Below, piece after piece: positions 50,807-60,723 of a stretch of 64,000 nucleotides of DNA. This DNA comes from Bathynomus jamesi (lineage: Eukaryota > Arthropoda > Malacostraca > Isopoda > Cirolanidae), in NCBI GenBank assembly GCA_023014485.1, contig JAJOZX010012028.1:1-64000 (forward strand), in the 5' to 3' direction. Positions within the stretch are counted from its first letter, which is position 1; each line of letters begins with the position of its first letter. A program made the position numbers and the translations under genes. Below the pieces are notes generated by a model. That model did no database searches and had not been told where the DNA came from. It saw nothing but the letters and a program-made list of their open reading frames with translations.

Positions 50807-52023
50807 AAGTTCAAAGAGTTCCGAACGACACAGATTCCGCTGAACCTTTTTGGTAGCTACTTGTACCTCACTTAAGGTTGATTCCAAAAACGCAGGCTTA
50901 AGACGATCGATAGAAACCTTGTCGACCTTGGAACCGCGCTGGATGAGGAATGATTTGCGCGTACGTCGGAGAACTTCATAGGGTCCGTCATATGGACATT
51001 GGAGAGGCCGTTTTGGGACAGGTACACGAACGAAAAACGTGGGTGCAAGACTGGAGGGCTGGGGAAATAAAGATGTTCTGTTGGCTAGTCATCGAGGGGG
51101 AACAGGCTGAAGGGACTGCATGTGAGAGGAAATGTTTGAGCGAATTCCGTAGGATCACATGACTTATCCCCTGCAGTGAAGTAGCCACCTGGTAGCCGCA
51201 GTGTTGTTCCATAGACTAGTTCAGCCGCTGTAGTCTTCAGATCACTCTTAAATGCAGAGCGAATACCAAGCAAAACGAGTGGAAGCTTATCCATCCAATG
51301 GGAGTCTTCGTGACACATAAGGGATGACTTCAGCTGGCGATGGAAGCGTTCGACGAGGCCGTTAGCTTGCGGATGATACGCACAGGTATGCGCATGTACT
51401 GTACCCAACAAGCTGGTAAACTTCTTCCAAGCGAAGACTCAAATTGGCGACCTTGGTCAGTGATGACTTTTGTCGGCAATCCAAATCTTGATACCCATCC
51501 ATGAAGAAAGGCTCTTGCAACAGTGTCCGCTGATATCAGGAAGTGGGATGGCTTCAGGCCATCTGGAAAAGCGGTCGAGACAGGTGAGCAGATAACGTTG
51601 GCCTTGAATCACTGGAAGAGGGCCAACAATGTCTACATGAATTACCTCAAATCGCTGGGATGGGGGCGGAAATGCGTCAAAGGGGGACCTGGTGTGCCTT
51701 TGGACTTTGGCACGCTGGCAGGCAAGGCACGTTTTGGTCCAATGTTTGACATCCTTCCGCATCGAGGGCCAAACAAAGCGAGAGGTAACCAGGTGTTGCG
51801 AAGCACGGATACCAGGATGGGAGGGGTTATGAAGATCCGTGAAGACTGCTTGTCTGTGACATGGAGGGACATAAGGGCGAATAGCAGCTGTTGATACGTC
51901 GCAATAGAGGGGCACAGACAATCCTGGCATACTCATTTTCTTGAGGGAAAGTGAGTGAGTGGAGTCTTCCTCTGAGCAGGTCTTGTAGTTCCGTATCCTT
52001 ATCTTGATCCTGTGCAATAGCAT
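50800..52023 (-). pseudogene. Ty3 integrase region (broken)
   Basis: Open stretches are 52023-51457 and 51411-51085. The first has the zinc-binding region (HPGIRASQHL...CLACQRAK) and the first core Asp in HVDIVGPLP. The second has the Glu-bearing NGLVERFHRQLKS. The conserved C-terminal VSIDRLKPAF is encoded at 50884-50915 in another frame, close to the LTR. At least three frame changes separate these parts, so no full integrase can be made from this copy as assembled. Confidence 0.85.
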
Positions 52024-53511
52024 TCCACAGTGTAGAGCTGAGGGTAACAGAAGTAATCTCTATTCTTGAAAGTGCATCCGCTGGAGTGTTCAAGACACCT
52101 TTGATGTGGCGGATATCTGTGGTAAATTGCGAGATATAATCAAGTTGCCTGATGACTCTGGGAGAGTGGTTACAGCTGTTTTTATTGAAGACAGTGACCA
52201 AAGGTTTGTGGTCGGTAAAACACAAAACTCTCGGCCTTCAAGGAAATGTTGAAAATGCTTCACGTTTAAGTAAATAGCAAGAAGTTCACGTCCGAAAGCA
52301 CTATAACGCGTTTGGGCTGGCTGCAGCTTTTTCGAGTAAACGCGATGGTGCTTGTTTGACCGTTTAAGTTTGTTCCAACACTCCACCGATCGCAACATCT
52401 GAGGCATCGACCGTCAGAGTTAGGGGGGCATCACTGATAGGAAATGACAGAGACAATGCACTATTGATAGCATTTTTGGCATTGTCGAACGCCTGTAAAA
52501 CTATCGCTAACAACCATAACAATTTCGTTACCTTGCGTTTGTGTGTGATCATAGCGTGTAGAGGAGCAAGAACACTGGCACAGTTTTTAATGAACTTGTG
52601 GTAATAATTACTACCTAGAAACCGACGTAACTCACGCTGATTATTTGGCATAGGGTAATTTTTTATCACTTCACACTTGTCCTGAAGGGGGTAATTCCGT
52701 GCTGCGAAATCGTGTGACCAGAAATTCCAAGTTAGGCTGTGCAAACACACACTTAGATGCATTAATAGTAACACCGTATTGTTCTAAGCGTTGAAAAAAG
52801 GAGTGAAAGATGTTCCTTTGTTCCTCTTCCGTTGAGCTGGCCACAAGCAAATCATCGATTAGGCATAAACAAAGTCTAAGCCTCTGGTGACCTCTCTATA
52901 AACCTCTGAAAGGTTTGCGCAGCATCCGTAGCCCGACGGCATCTTCAAAAATTCGAATAACCCAAATGTGTACAAACTGCAGTCTTGGGAATATCCGAAG
53001 GCTCTACGGAATGTGGTGGAAAGCCTAACGAGGATCTATTTTACTGAAGTAGATTTGCCGTGGAGAAGAGAAGTAAAGTCTTGGACATTTGGTACCGGAT
53101 ATCGGTCGGGGATGGTTGTCGAATTCAAAAACCGGTAATCCCCACATGGTCTCCAGTCTCCTGACTTCTTCTGACCAGGTGTAGGGGAGAGGACAACTGC
53201 TTTTGGAAGGTCTTATTATCCCAAGATCCAGCATAAGCTGAATTCCGATTTGGCAGCTTTCAGTTTGTCCGGGCAAGACGTCTGGGTTTTGCAAACACAG
53301 GGGCCTTTTGTTGTAATGTGATGGGTAATGGGTGCTTAATTGGTATCACCCATCTGCATAGGTTGAAGAATTCCTGGATATCGTTGGAAAAGCACTGGTA
53401 CATGGAATTAGGGGGACGAGGGAAAGTGCAGAGTTCGAGGCGTCCGGAAGGGCAACCTGTTCGCAAGAACAGAAAGCAGTGTGGCCTGGTCGCATAAGCG
53501 TCGCTTGTCAA
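51827..53511 (-). pseudogene. Ty3 reverse transcriptase and RNase H region (broken)
   Basis: Segments in order are 53511-53260, 53294-53025 ([17 protein letters not shown] fingers region, ending FSKIDPR), 52774-52364 (RELRRFLGSNYYHKFI, then VDASDVAIGGVLEQT of RNase H), 52407-52090 and 52225-51827 (TDHKPLVTVF, HIKGVLNTPADALSRIE). The IDDLLVASS catalytic region lies near 52830-52860, next to a frame change. At least five frame changes are seen. Confidence 0.85.
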
Positions 53512-53553
53512 GATCCACCAGGAGTTTGAAATGCTGGAGGAAGTCAGCGCCGA

Positions 53554-53862
53554 TTATGGGATGCCGCACTTGAGCACAGATGACAATCCACTTGAAGATC
53601 GGTGAAGGCCCAAGTTTAGTTCACGCGACTGAGTACCGTACGTGGGTATGCGTGAACCGTTAGCAGCGTATAGAGGCGGAGATTCCGAGTGCGTATGACC
53701 AGATTTTTGAGGGAATACACTGACTGACGCTCCGGTATCAACCAAGAAATTGACACCAGAGTTCCTGTCCTTTATGAATAACAGGTTGGCAGTGCGAGTA
53801 CTAGACGCCATTAGGACTCGCTGCTGGGGTTTTCCGACGAAAAATTGCAAGGGGAGATGCAC
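53554..53862 (-). pseudogene. Ty3 aspartic protease segment
   Basis: The open stretch contains FLVDTGASVSVFP, the retropepsin active-site motif, about 45 residues in. It overlaps the end of gag by 52 bp in a different frame. That may be a real frameshift site or a mutation; this copy alone cannot decide. Confidence 0.75.
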
Positions 53863-54575
53863 TTCCTAGCCTTCTTTCCGAATTTGGAGTGGTAGAAGCA
53901 GATCTTCCCGGAACTCGAACGATGCCTCTTCGTAAATCTTGACCGAGAATGGCTTCTTTGCCGTTGATTTTGTAGCAGAGAACAAACGTGGTTGAGTCGT
54001 TGACTTAACTCTTTCACTTTCAACTCCAGTTCCGATTGTGTGTTCACGTTGTTGACCGGAGCTGTGTCAATCTCCACTACTTTGTCGGCAGTTTCTGCTA
54101 GTTTATCAACTGGAGTAGCAGGATCCATAGTGGCCAAGACACGCTGAGCTGATGGAGGAAGTTTCTGCAAGAACAACTGTCTAAAGATGTCCGTATCGAA
54201 GGTTTGTGCGCGTTCGCCTAGAGCGCACTGCATAGCCCTCAGCATTTGAGTGGGCTTACGGTCTCCAAGTTCTTCTTTTGAGATCAACTGATGTAGTTTC
54301 TCACGCTCGGAGACAGTGGTGCGGCACAGGATGGCAGACTTCAGATCGTTGTATGGGTCCTCACTCGTGGAAGTAGACACGATGACGTCACGGACTTCAG
54401 AGATGATGCTCGCTGGTAGAGAGGACAAAACATGATCGTATTTCGTCCTGCTAGCGGTGATCCTTCCCAAGTTGAATTGTGATTCCACTTGGTGGAACCA
54501 AATAAATGGATCACCCGGCCAGAAGACGGGGAGCTTTACGCTCAAGTGGGAGATGGCACCAGCGTCGTCAGGCAT
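53811..54575 (-). CDS. Ty3 element gag
   Basis: An open frame of 254 codons starts at ATG (MPDDAGAISHLS). The N-terminal half has the signature VFWPGDPFIWFHQVESQF shared by gag proteins of many arthropod Ty3 elements. Helical capsid-like sequence follows. After an Arg/Ser-rich stretch (RSHSRSRFTKRHRSSS) comes a compact Cys/His motif, CFYH...KC...C, of the C-x2-H-x9-C-x3-C type typical of this family. It would package element RNA. It is intact here, unlike pol. Confidence 0.85.
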   Translation of the reverse strand: MPDDAGAISHLSVKLPVFWPGDPFIWFHQVESQFNLGRITASRTKYDHVLSSLPASIISEVRDVIVSTSTSEDPYNDLKSAILCRTTVSEREKLHQLISKEELGDRKPTQMLRAMQCALGERAQTFDTDIFRQLFLQKLPPSAQRVLATMDPATPVDKLAETADKVVEIDTAPVNNVNTQSELELKVKELSQRLNHVCSLLQNQRQRSHSRSRFTKRHRSSSGKICFYHSKFGKKARKCISPCNFSSENPSSES

Positions 54576-54683
54576 CTTCTCCTATGCTTGCTGACGTACA
54601 AGCAAGACGACAAGTTACCAACGAAGGAGTGGAGGTTGAGACGAGCGCAGGCACAGAGCGCACGGGCAGGGGTGAGGGGCAGA

Positions 54684-54893
54684 GGGCACGAGCGACATTA
54701 CAGTCTGGTCCTAGTCGCTCGGGTGAAGGGGGTGATGGGCACGAACGACGTTACAGTCTGGTCCTAGTCGCTCGGGTGAAGGGGTGGTGGGCACGAACGA
54801 CGTTACAGTAGTCCTAGTCGTTCGGGTGAAGGGGGTGATGGGCACGAACGACATTACAGTCTAGTCCTAGTCGTTCGGGTAGAAGGGGTAATC
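54684..54893. repeat. Tandem repeat in the Ty3 leader
   Basis: Four copies of a 51-53-bp unit (GGGCACGAACGACGTTACAG onward) begin at about 54684, 54737, 54788 and 54840, between the primer site and gag. Shadow frames on + arise from it. Confidence 0.85.
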
Positions 54894-54912
54894 CAGCTCC
54901 GGGGTCATCAAT
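54893..54912 (-). other. Likely primer-binding site of the Ty3 element
   Basis: Just inside the 5' LTR the minus strand reads ATTGATGACCCCGGAGCTGG, resembling the TGGTGACCCC-type sites of related elements. I do not assign the tRNA. Confidence 0.5.
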
Positions 54913-55379
54913 TGTTGGTTTACGTCGTCGTCGTCGTTGGCCTAGGCAAGCTACGGCTTGGGACCGTAGCGCATCTATCCGGTATAGGTTAACCTGGATG
55001 ATGTAGCCATAAGCACTGCCGCTAGTTAAGTGCCAACCAGTGATTATCTCACTAGCCGTATTGAGTCCGTTAGGCGAAACTACGACAGTACCAAAGGTGG
55101 AAAATATAACCTTTGGTTTTCTATTGTTTATTTGCAAAATGGACATGGCATTAGATTAAAATAAATATTTGAATATAAATGATTAACTGACAATTGTGAT
55201 ATATAATTAATTATGTTTACATACAATAAAATAATATAGTATACATAAAATTAGTATTAATGTGGTTCACAATTGAATTATAATGGGGTAACTAATTTAA
55301 AATGAATTTATACTATTCCGAAATTCAAGACGGTAAAATTAACATTTAACTTGAAACTAAAATAAGAGTATTCACTACA
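54913..55379 (-). repeat. Ty3 element 5' LTR
   Basis: 467 bp, matching 50322-50788 base for base as far as I can see. Confidence 0.95.
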
Positions 55380-55713
55380 CCATCTATTTGGAGTTGGGTC
55401 ATTAATTTATAGTAAATATGGTGAGTACTGCAAGTCCCTCAGACTTGTGGGAGGGTTGGTAACTTGGTAGGGTGGCACCATAATAAATCAAAATAAATTA
55501 TTTTTTCATAATACCGGTATCAATACCGGGATTAGCATAATTGCCTCCAAATACCGGTATTGAAAATTTTCGGTATTATGCAAGCACTAATTCAAACCTC
55601 CTACCACTTCAGACTAGTCAATACCCGTAATTTCAGTGGAGTAAATGTTACTCCTTCACAGGTAGATCTGGAGGGCTTGGGGCTTTGAATCCTGTACTGT
55701 TTTTGTGTTGTTT

Positions 55714-56631
55714 GGCCTATGGCCAAGGGAGGCCACAAGACCCTTGTTGCTTGGTCTCTGGCCAAGGGAGGCCACAAGACCCTTGCTGTTTGGTCTCTGG
55801 CTAAGGGAGGCCACAAGACCCTTGCTGTTTGGTCTCTGGCCAAGGGAGGCCACAAGACCCTTGCTGTTTGGTCTCTGGCCAAGGGAGGCCACAAGACCCT
55901 TGTTGAATAGGTTGGGCTATGGCCAAGGGAGGCCATCAGCCCTTACATGAATATGTTGGGCTATGGCCGAGGTAGGCCATCATCCCTTTTGATGAATTTG
56001 TTGGGCTATGGCCAAAGTAGGCCAAGGCCCTTGTTGATTTGTTGGGCTATGGCCAAGGGTAGGCCATCAGCCCTTTTGATGAATTTGTTGGGCTATGGCC
56101 AAGGTAGCCATCAGCCCTTTTGTTGAATTTGTTGGGCTATGGCCAAGGTAGGCCAAGGCCCTTTGATGATTTGTTGGCCTATGACCAAGGGTAGGCCATC
56201 AGCCGTTTGATGAATTTGTTGGGCTATGGCCAAGGTAGGCCAAGGCCCTTTGATGATTTGTTGGGCTACGGCCAAGGTAGGCCAAGGCCCTTTGATGATT
56301 TGTTGGGCTATGGCCAAGGGCAGGCCATCAGCCGTTTGATGAATTTGTTGGGCTATGGCCAAGGTAGGCCAAGGCCCTTTGATGATTTGTTGGGCTATGG
56401 CCAGGGTAGCCAAGGCCCTTTGATGATTTGTTGGGCTATGGCCAAGGTTAGGCCAAATCCCTTTGATGATTTGTTGGGTTATGGCCAAGGGTAGGCCAAG
56501 GCCCTTTGATGATTTGTTGGGCTATGGCCAAGGGTAGGCCATCAGCCGTTTGATGAATTTGTTGGGCTATGGCCAAGGTAGGCCATCAGCCGTTTGAAAT
56601 AGTAGTTTGGGCTATGGCCAAAGTAGCCATA
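55714..56631 (+). repeat. Minisatellite block, U8/U9
   Basis: Five A monomers (to about 55910) followed by about 720 bp of B monomers. Confidence 0.93.
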
Positions 56632-56798
56632 AAACCCTTTAGAGTAGAGTAGTTTGTTTGTATGTGTCACTGTCTAACCATATAATTTTTGGCACAAAAT
56701 TATGTGCACAGAATCAGAGCGCAACAATAAAAGCTTTTACTCTCCGATCCTTGGTTATGTTTAGACAGGTTGTTGTGTTTGAGACACATGGAAAGAGT

Positions 56799-56819
56799 AG
56801 TGTGTCTGTGTGTGTGTGT
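56799..56819 (+). repeat. Interrupted (GT)n microsatellite, U9
   Basis: The tract is short and contains GTCTG. Confidence 0.9.
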
Positions 56820-57189
56820 TGCATTCCTCCGAATCCAGTTGGTCTTCAAAACTTGGATTCACCACTCCAATGAAGTTAATACCCGTAGTTATGAATGAGT
56901 AAATGTTGTGTATCCTACAGGTACGTCTGGAAGGTTTGGGGTTTTGAAGGAATCCAATCTGTTTGCAAGGAATGTATGTGTCTGTTGATGAAATTTGTTG
57001 ATTCTTCCTTTAAAAGAAGAATTGGATGTTTGGAGTCGTATATTTATATACTGTACCGTACGTATGTGTGTAAATGTGTATTTTGTTATAGGGTTTTATT
57101 TTTGGGTTTTGTGTTAGGTTAACCAATTTGGCTGAGTAAAGATCCTCAAATGTTGCATTTGAGACCCGTATATCAAGTCTTGTCTGTTT

Positions 57190-58187
57190 GTAGCTGTGTA
57201 GAGCTACAAAAAGATCACAAACTATATATGCATGGGCAGATGCAAACAATATGGCCTTCATTGAAGACAAATTTGAACTAATTAAGTATCGACTAAATAA
57301 ATACCTGAAAGAACAATTCAACTTCACTGGACCCACAGGAAAAGATATTGCACAAACTGATCATGTCAGGGATCTAGGGATTATATTATCTGAAGATGCA
57401 ACATTCAACAGGCACATTGACAAAGTAACCTCATCATGCAAACAACTAATAGGATATATACTGAGGACATTCAGAACTAGGGACAGTATGACCATGCTTA
57501 CCCTGTGGAAATCACTTGTCCTTCCACGCATTGACTACTGCTCTCAATTATGGTTCCCCACAAACAGAATGAATTGCAAAAAATTGAGGGCCTACAAAGA
57601 ACCTTTACCTCGTATATTAAACAACCTGATGGGCAACAGGTGAGTAAAAACAAATTAAACTACTGGGATAGGCTTAGAGGCCTCAACCTTTATTCCATAG
57701 AGAGAAGGTTTGAGAGATACATCCTAATCTACACTGGAAAATTCTAGAAGGGCTTTTAGTTGCCCCAATACTGAACCAATTGTGCCCACCTAAACAAGAA
57801 CTGGCAGAATGTGTAAAAAATATCACCTCCCACCAAACAGTCTGAGAAGGATTCAAACCCTTCAATATAATAGTATCTCTAGGCAGGGTTCTCGCCTGTT
57901 TAACTCCTTGCCTCAGTACCTTAGAGATATAAGTGCAGTCCCAGTAGATACTTTTAAAAACACTTGGACATGTTTTTAGCCAACATACCCGACCAACCAC
58001 AGTGTCAGGGTATTCCTCTGCCAGACCAGCCCCCACAAATTCAATAGGGGACCAAATCGTATGGCAGGAGCAAGAGAAAAGAAGGGTGGCGACCCCGTCG
58101 TGGCCCCGCCTCAGGAAGCGCTGAGTGGACTTCGTGGGAGCAGCGCACCCTTGAGGCAGAAGCGCTTTAAGGTAAATTTAAGGTAAA
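57190..58187 (+). mobile_element. 5'-truncated LINE (CR1-like type) in U9
   Basis: The + strand encodes the end of a non-LTR reverse transcriptase: AWADANNMAF, KDIAQTDHVRDLGIILSED, GYILRTFRTRD, LWKSLVLPRIDYCSQLW, then in a shifted frame YWDRLRGLNLYSIERRFERY. Further fragments continue to about 58080 (LPQYLRDISAVPVDTFKN). The 3' end carries two copies of TTTAAGGTAAA, recalling the short tail repeats of CR1-like elements. No target duplication is found. It joins the array inside the first 34-bp repeat with about 10 bp of target missing. It is dead: truncated and frameshifted after 57600. Confidence 0.8.
57251..57643 (+). pseudogene. LINE reverse transcriptase fragment
   Basis: The frame is open into the left end of the LINE. 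It covers the thumb and connection part after the catalytic palm, so no active site is present. It ends at a frameshift near 57600, after which the homologous sequence continues in another frame. Confidence 0.75.
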
Positions 58188-58319
58188 TATGTCAAATAGG
58201 ACTTAGAATAAGTTGTGCCTATATGTCAAATAGGACTTGGAATGGGTTGCGCCTATATGTCAAATAGGACTTGGAATAGATTGCGCCTATATGTCAAATA
58301 GGACTTGGAATAGGGTTAC
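58188..58319 (+). repeat. 34-bp tandem repeat, 4 copies, U9
   Basis: As in U2 and U8, but the first copy has lost its left end at the LINE junction. Confidence 0.92.
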
Positions 58320-59700
58320 GAATAGGTGTTAGGTGGGTGTAGGTTTGAATTCGTGCAATTGCTTTAGGTCTTTGTGATGTTACAGTTCTGAGTCGAATTT
58401 TGTGATGTTAATGAGTCTTATGAGTAAATTAAATTGCTGAAATAAATTTTATAACCTACACCACAGGTTGAATTATAAATTTAGTGTTTTTAGTTAGGAT
58501 AGGCCTTGAGTGTAAAGAGTAAGGTTACTTTAAGAGGTAGGCCTATTATGTAAGGTAAAGTTAGGTGGGCCTACTAAATAGGCTTATGTTCGGGCCTATT
58601 ATTTATAGGACCTTAAATGAGTTAAGCCTGTTAAATCAACAAGGCTTTGTTTGAGTTTGAAGAGTAGGACCTATTAAATAGGCTTAATGTTGCGGGCCTA
58701 TTTTTATAGGACCTAAAATGAGTTATGCCTGTTAATTGAACAAGCCTTTGTTTTCGGTTAGTGTAAAGGTAAAGGGATCGGTTCCCAGTTGCATAGGCCA
58801 CCATATGAAAAAACTATAGTGGGGTTATGGTTGAAATTGGGGTTAGGCCTAATGAGCTAAGCCTAGCCACTGTGTGTGTCAGTGTAAATTTTAGAGGGGT
58901 CAGTTCCCCATACACGGGCCACCATATGAAAAGACTATATAGGGCTATGGGTTGATTGCCTGATATCCTCATCCGTTGGAAATTTCCAGCAGATTTCAGT
59001 GGAGAGTTAAATGACAAAAGCCCTATGTTTTTCGTTAGAGAGTTATGAATATGTAGATCTTTAAAGGACCTCTTTATATTAATTGTTTATGGTAATTTTA
59101 GCGTCGGGATTTTAGATGCCTATATGTGAACGAAAAGAAATTGTCCCACCTTATTTTGCTGGGCCTTAGTTTGCTTCGATGTAGGGCGTCACGATCGTTT
59201 TCGGTGTAGGGCCGCCACGATGGAGTTACGCGATGAGTTAACTTGATGTAATTAATATAGGCAGTCACTATATAAACACTTGAAGGTATAGGCCTATCCT
59301 CTTGTTTGTTTAGTTATTAAGTTTATTATAAGAAATTCACTCAGAACTTTAGGGAAGACAAGAGCACATCTTCCCTGTTTAAAGCGTTCGCTGCACATAA
59401 ACAGCTCCGAGAGCTTCGCGTTGTATTTTCATTATTTGCTGATTTCGCAAAGTTTTGTTTGGTCTACTTCACTGTGGTAGACTAAACAATAAATTGGGTT
59501 TTCTTGTTGCTATGTGAGGCTCGATGCATACATACAGGTTCTTTATACGTATGGCAATTATTTCATTCCCAATAGGCTATGTCGCCAATCTCGAGGCAAT
59601 TTTGTATAGATATTTAATTCAATTAATTAATAATTTATATTTAATTATGAAATAAGGTACCACATATGATACCATGTTGTGAGCGTGTATAGTTTTCCAT

Positions 59701-60570
59701 ACACCTCTACGGCATTGAAGAGCTGGCAGAAATTAACGGGAGGTTTACAACGACCAGTTGTTGTTATTGTTGGTTAGCGATCAGCCCACCCTGATCGAGC
59801 AAACCGGCGACACGCAGGTAACCGATCGCCCTCTCCGGAGTGGACCAGAGGTGCAGCGCACTAGTGATGTTGTGTTGTGCTCTATATTGTGTTAGAGTGG
59901 TACAGTCTGTCATAATGTTTTCAAGTTTATGTGGTGTGTCCTGGCACAGGTGGCAGGTGTCGTCTGTGGAGTTGTCTAGTCTGTGTTTATATGTCTGTAA
60001 GATGGGGGTGATGTCCACATCGGAATCGTGCTAAGTTAACTCGATCCGATCTGCTCAGCTGGTCTGACCTGTCACTGGGTGGCGGCTTCGCACCTAGGAC
60101 TGCATTCGGACCGAGTCGTGTCAGTGCTTTGTGGGTTAGGTGTGTAATATGTGTTTTCTGTACTGTGTAATTTCTGTGAGGCGTGGTATGGAATGGAGTA
60201 TTTGGTTATAATGTCTCTCTGGTGTTACCTTAATGGTGCGAGGTGTCGGTGCATGATTGTACACGTAGTGGCAAGGTGTTGTGGGATAGTTGTCGCTGCT
60301 GCCATGAATTGTGTTCCCCTCATGTCTTCCTTAATTTTCAGTATTTTTGTTTCTCTGTGCAGGTGTTCTATTGGGTTGTTTGAGCACATCCTGTAATGAT
60401 ACGAAGTGCGTTGTTTTGTATGTCTGTAAGGTGTTTATGTGTGTGTTTGAGATAATGGGTGCCCAGCATGGGCTAGCATAGTCCATAACTGAGCGAATAT
60501 ATTGTTTGTATATGAATGATGTTGTTTCCTGCTGATGTCCAAAGTTTGTGCCTGTTAGTACCCTATTATA
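59701..60570 (-). mobile_element. jockey-type LINE 3' fragment
   Basis: The minus strand gives, in several frames, TGTNFGHQQETTSFIYKQYI, RSVMDYASPCWAP, NNALRIITGC, and then at 60018-59764 the C-terminal zinc-knuckle region DTCHLCQDTPHKLENIMTDC. This order is typical of the end of jockey-superfamily ORF2. Its 3' end lies exactly where the array stops. No poly(A) is visible at the junction. The right limit is uncertain. Confidence 0.75.
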
Positions 60571-60723
60571 TTATGCAGGTTAGTAATACAACTAAATTAT
60601 TTTCATTACACAGAATATACTTTCAAAAAAATGACTTAATTAAGGTCAAGCAGTGCATATTTTAAGGTAATATGATTAGAGGACATTAGTAAATGTAGTT
60701 TTAAATGTAATTTTAAATGTATC

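Larger units (their letters stand above)
50322..55379 (-). mobile_element. Ty3/mdg4-type LTR retrotransposon
   Basis: The element is 5058 bp, lies on the minus strand and is flanked by a 4-bp duplication CCAT (50318-50321, 55380-55383). The uninterrupted site GAATGCCATCTATTTGG is present in the other hAT copies. Its two 467-bp LTRs appear identical and have TG...CA ends. Gag, protease, RT, RNase H and integrase follow in the Ty3 order (integrase last), but pol is split by several frameshifts. It is the youngest insertion in U8. Confidence 0.95.
49158..55589 (+). mobile_element. hAT element, U8, interrupted by a Ty3 retrotransposon
   Basis: The ends and the 8-bp ATTCAAAC duplication (49150-49157, 55590-55597) match the other copies. 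Subtracting the Ty3 element and one CCAT leaves 1370 bp, the same as U7. Confidence 0.9.
44495..56631. repeat. Array unit U8 (no MITE, hAT present, Ty3 element nested)
   Basis: Left subtype b with the empty MITE site at about 45693 and four 34-bp repeats. Removing the 5062-bp Ty3 insertion leaves a unit of about 7.1 kb, as in U7. Confidence 0.92.
1..59700. repeat. Macrosatellite array of nine composite units
   Basis: The same ordered set of blocks recurs head to tail: GT tract, 34-bp repeats, AGGCCTA spacer, TATATAAA block, minus-strand Pao relic, GGCC minisatellite. The marker just right of each minisatellite (TTGTATGTGTCACTGTCTAA) starts at 205, 7342, 12851, 18763, 24472, 30180, 37337, 44521 and 56658. 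Spacings are 7137, 5509, 5912, 5709, 5708, 7157, 7184 and 12137 bp. The differences are explained mostly by presence or absence of a 1.37-kb hAT, a 205-bp palindrome and one Ty3 element. Units are near-identical by eye outside insertions. The left end lies outside the window and the right end is at about 59700. That this is a tandem DNA amplification is read directly from the sequence; the mechanism is inference. Confidence 0.95.
56632..59700. repeat. Array unit U9, truncated before the Pao relic
   Basis: Begins as subtype b (GTACGTCTGG, no MITE at about 58811). From about 58917 it has the subtype a variants (CACGGGCCACC, GTAGATCTTTAAAGG, GGGATTTTAGA). It stops at TTTTCCATA, where other units continue with TACTGGGGGGGTG. 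It is interrupted by a LINE at 57190-58187. The TATATAAA is at 59269. Confidence 0.9.

Noticed and set aside
51523..51894. + strand frames inside the Ty3 element (also near 50950-51162 and 54489-54811)
   Set aside because: They are shadows of minus-strand integrase, or arise from the leader tandem repeat.
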